Shown: in pieces, positions 61,629 to 64,000 of the stretch | Layout: each line of letters starts with the position of its first letter | Position numbering within the stretch: the first letter of the stretch is position 1 | Assembly (NCBI GenBank): GCA_051251595.1 | Contig: JBPOFA010000015.1 | Location: forward strand, 1 to 64,000 | Reading direction: 5' to 3' | Source of the DNA: NORP110 sp051251595 | GTDB lineage: Bacteria; Pseudomonadota; Alphaproteobacteria; Rhodobacterales; Rhodobacteraceae | Length of the DNA stretch: 64,000 nucleotides | Notes under the pieces: model-generated | The model's input: the letters and a program-made list of their open reading frames with translations, nothing else | The model's database searches: none | Told to the model about the DNA's origin: nothing | Translations under genes and position numbers: made by a program

Positions 61629-62162
61629 TTACGCGCCCTCGAAATCGCACAAGACATGTACGTCATAGCCAAGCCCGCTCAACAGCTTGCGCCCGCCCAG
61701 CTCCGGCAGGTCCACGACGAAGGCACAGCCGACGATCTCTGCGCCAAGGCGTTCGATCAGCTTGATCCCGGCCTCTGCCGTGCCGCCGGTGGCCAGCAGG
61801 TCATCCACCAACAAGACTTTCTCTCCGGGTTGCAAGGCGTCTTCATGCAGCTCCATGATCGCCTCTCCATATTCCAGCTTGTAGGCTTGGGAAATGGTTT
61901 GTCCGGGCAGCTTGCCCTTTTTGCGAACCGGCACAAAGCCGACTGACAATTGGTGGGCAATTGCGCCGCCCAGGATAAATCCGCGTGCCTCTAGCCCGAC
62001 GACCTTGTCGATTTCCAGCCCGGCATAGGGATGCAACAGCTGATCAATTGTCATGCGCAGGCCCCGCGGGTCGGCGAACAAAGTGGTTACATCCCGGAAC
62101 ATGATCCCTTCATGGGGGAAGTCCACGATTGTGCGAATGTAGTCTTTGACGTTTTTCTTCAT
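61629..62162 (-). CDS. apt: Adenine phosphoribosyltransferase
   Basis: A 177-residue purine-salvage enzyme forming AMP from adenine and PRPP. PRPP-binding loop VLLVDDLLATGG is at 116-127. The start (MKKNVKDYI) at 62162 is chosen by family length; an open frame upstream reaches 62216. mtnP lies upstream on the same strand and supplies adenine, so the two work in sequence. Confidence 0.95.
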   Translation of the reverse strand: MKKNVKDYIRTIVDFPHEGIMFRDVTTLFADPRGLRMTIDQLLHPYAGLEIDKVVGLEARGFILGGAIAHQLSVGFVPVRKKGKLPGQTISQAYKLEYGEAIMELHEDALQPGEKVLLVDDLLATGGTAEAGIKLIERLGAEIVGCAFVVDLPELGGRKLLSGLGYDVHVLCDFEGA

Positions 62163-62267
62163 ATCCAGATGTGTCCTGGCTAAAATGATGGACGGCCCGA
62201 AGCCGTCAAGAACCACCCCGTCAACGCCGGGATGAGTGAGTGACCCGTGGCGAACACCACGGCCCGG

Positions 62268-63137
62268 TTAAAGAACTCTGCCCGCAACCGCGTCGAGCTT
62301 GGCAACCAACGCCGGATCACGCGCATCGGGCGCGGTCATGACAGCAAATTCCAGCGCGCGATCACAGCCATGGGGGCAGGGCGCACGATCAAGTCCCAAA
62401 AGATCAGGCAACCGCACGACCAATCCTTTGGCATTTGCCGAATTGGCGGTGAGGGTTTTGATGATGTCAGAGACGTCAACTTCGCCATGTTCTGGGTGCC
62501 AGCTGTCATAGTCGGTGATCATCGCGACAGAGGCGTAGCACAGCTCTGCCTCGCGGGCCAATTTGGCCTCTGGCATGTTGGTCATTCCGATGACATCCGC
62601 GCCCCAAACTTCGCGGTACATTTTTGATTCCGCCAGGGATGAAAACTGGGGGCCTTCCATCGCCAGGTAGGTGCCCCCGTTATGCACGGTGATGCCCTGG
62701 GCCTGCGCCGCTGCAAAGCAGGCGGCGGACAGGCGTGGGCAGGTGGGGTGCGCGACAGAAACATGTGCGACGCAGCCTTGGCCAAAGAACGATTTTTCCC
62801 GGGCGAAGGTGCGGTCAATGAATTGATCCACAACGACAAAATCCCCAGGTGCCATTTCTTCGCGAAAGGATCCGCAGGCGGAAACGGATATCACATTCGT
62901 GACCCCAAGACGTTTCAATGCGTCGATATTCGCGCGGTAAGGAACCGTTGTTGGGGAATGCACATGGCCGCGTCCGTGACGGGGCAGAAACGCCATTTTC
63001 ACCCCGTTCAGGATGCCCGTCAGAATCTGATCCGAAGGTGCCCCCCAGGGGCTGTCGACAGTTTGCCATTCGGCCTTTTCAAGACCTTCGATTTCATAGA
63101 CGCCAGAGCCGCCAATTACACCGATCATCGTTTCCAT
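62268..63137 (-). CDS. mtnP: S-methyl-5'-thioadenosine phosphorylase
   Basis: A 289-residue phosphorylase that splits methylthioadenosine, from polyamine or homoserine-lactone synthesis, into adenine and methylthioribose-1-phosphate. The start GVIGGSGVYEIEGL, LPRHGRGHVHSPTTV, and TNMPEAKLAREAELCYA are typical. It is followed on the same strand by apt, which recycles the adenine. It is divergent from the SulP gene. Confidence 0.95.
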   Translation of the reverse strand: METMIGVIGGSGVYEIEGLEKAEWQTVDSPWGAPSDQILTGILNGVKMAFLPRHGRGHVHSPTTVPYRANIDALKRLGVTNVISVSACGSFREEMAPGDFVVVDQFIDRTFAREKSFFGQGCVAHVSVAHPTCPRLSAACFAAAQAQGITVHNGGTYLAMEGPQFSSLAESKMYREVWGADVIGMTNMPEAKLAREAELCYASVAMITDYDSWHPEHGEVDVSDIIKTLTANSANAKGLVVRLPDLLGLDRAPCPHGCDRALEFAVMTAPDARDPALVAKLDAVAGRVL

Positions 63138-63294
63138 TCATGCCTCCAGTTTCGTTGTCCAATATGTAGCCGCAACTGTTGCACGATGGAAGCATTGGCA
63201 TGGCCTGACGATTACTTCGTTTTCATGTGGTTTCGCTTCGAATTTCTTTCTGATAGGGTGCGCCAACGCAAACAATCTTACAATTGGAAAACTC

Positions 63295-64000
63295 GTGGTT
63301 AAATCAACGTTAGCGGCTTTTGCTGATCGCATTTCCGTACCTGAAAATCGAATGAACTGGCGCGAATTGGGGCCGGCCCAGATCAAGACAGAAGTCCTGT
63401 CTGGATTGACTGTTGCCCTTGCCCTGGTGCCTGAAGCCGTGGCTTTCGCCTTTGTTGCGGGTGTGCATCCTTTGGTCGGGCTTTATGCCGCCTTTATCGT
63501 CGGGCTGATCACGGCGCTGATCGGTGGACGGCCCGGGATGATTTCCGGGGCCACGGGTGCGCTGGCGGTGGTTATGGTCTCTTTGGTGTCGACGCATGGT
63601 GTGGAATATTTGTTCGCCACCGTTGTTTTGATGGGGCTGATACAGATCGCGGCGGGCATATTCCGTTTGGGTAAGTTTATCCGGTTGGTGCCCCATCCCG
63701 TGATGCTGGGATTTGTGAATGGTCTTGCGATCGTTATTTTCCTGGCGCAGCTGACGCAATTTCAAGTGCCTGGCACTTCAGAAGTGTCGGGCCACGGCAT
63801 GGCAGGCGGCGAATGGATGAGCGGTGTTCCCCTAATGATCATGTTGGCGCTTGTTGCTTTGACCATGTTCATTATCTGGGCAATGCCACGGTTTACCAAC
63901 GCTATTCCTGCCCCGCTGGCCGGGATCGGGATTGTTGCAATCATCGTCATCGCCTTTGGAATCGACGTGCCACGGGTTGGTGATCTGGCCTCTATCGAAG
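63295..64000 (+). CDS. SulP family anion transporter (partial, cut by window end)
   Basis: The first 235 codons of a SulP/SLC26 protein are present. Start is probably GTG at 63295 (ATG at 63352 is the alternative). After a short cytoplasmic N-terminus comes LSGLTVALALVPEAVAFAFV and further membrane helices with GRPGMISGATGALAVVMV, the SulP signature. The substrate could be sulfate, bicarbonate or another anion. The C-terminal STAS domain, if present, lies outside the window. Confidence 0.88.
   Translation, partial: MVKSTLAAFADRISVPENRMNWRELGPAQIKTEVLSGLTVALALVPEAVAFAFVAGVHPLVGLYAAFIVGLITALIGGRPGMISGATGALAVVMVSLVSTHGVEYLFATVVLMGLIQIAAGIFRLGKFIRLVPHPVMLGFVNGLAIVIFLAQLTQFQVPGTSEVSGHGMAGGEWMSGVPLMIMLALVALTMFIIWAMPRFTNAIPAPLAGIGIVAIIVIAFGIDVPRVGDLASIE

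Noticed and set aside
62245..62262. CCGTGG/CCACGG hairpin after mtnP, considered as a terminator
   Set aside because: Only six paired bases and no T run on the minus strand; apt follows on the same strand.
1..64000. tRNA genes, rRNA genes, CRISPR arrays, insertion sequences or prophage
   Set aside because: None seen: no regular repeat-spacer pattern, no transposase or integrase product, and no cloverleaf-like gap sequence.

Overview
The window is chromosomal DNA of an alphaproteobacterium of the Rhodobacterales (Roseobacter group). The evidence is gene order and protein family: ruvCAB followed by tolQRAB-pal-cpoB-tilS-ftsH, the ctaC-ctaB-ctaG-coxIII-surf1 order, fhs-folD, a complete Tad pilus locus with short Flp pilins of the VTVDW type, and many GTG/TTG starts. 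It is almost entirely coding. I see no rRNA, tRNA, insertion sequence, prophage or CRISPR array.

Layout. 1-2806: a DUF1127 protein, then the Holliday-junction operon ruvC-ruvA-ruvB. 2850-4554: a conserved hypothetical, a small periplasmic cytochrome c and a DUF1499 protein. 4730-13546: envelope operon ybgC-tolQ-tolR-tolA-tolB-pal-cpoB running into tilS and ftsH. 13543-18817: a Tam-like methyltransferase, a MOSC protein, an AlkC-like glycosylase, then fhs and folD of one-carbon metabolism. 19060-22905: a membrane LytTR regulator facing a PdeM phosphoesterase and an Lhr-type helicase. 22911-27680: a sulfotransferase-glycosyltransferase fusion, an AAA+ ATPase and a polytopic membrane protein. 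27677-38666: the Tad (Flp pilus) locus on the minus strand, from three flp pilin genes through cpaB, secretin, OmpA-like lipoprotein, cpaE, cpaF, tadB, tadC and two TPR lipoproteins to the prepilin peptidase. 39027-44394: a lytic transglycosylase and a four-gene set (HAD-UbiA fusion, DprE2-like reductase, DprE1-like FAD oxidase, UPF0104/LPG-synthase-type membrane protein). 44542-51369: CoA-transferase scoAB, topA, dprA and tldD, all on the minus strand. 51548-58944: cytochrome c oxidase subunits and assembly factors including an unlisted 52-residue gene, then thrC, an M16 peptidase and a GNAT acetyltransferase. 59077-64000: a metallo-beta-lactamase-fold protein, a GlcD-type FAD dehydrogenase, apt and mtnP (purine/methylthioadenosine salvage), and a SulP transporter cut by the window end.

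The most interesting part is 39913-44394. Its genes resemble the mycobacterial route that converts polyprenyl-phosphoryl-phosphoribose to polyprenyl-phosphoryl-arabinose: a UbiA-type transferase, here fused to a HAD phosphatase-like domain, a DprE1-like oxidase and a DprE2-like reductase. They sit with a polytopic membrane protein that could serve in lipid or glycan translocation. This would imply a lipid-linked pentose donor and an unknown glycan in this marine-type bacterium. A second point is the Tad locus: two of its three pilins have identical mature sequences despite about 20 silent differences in the DNA.
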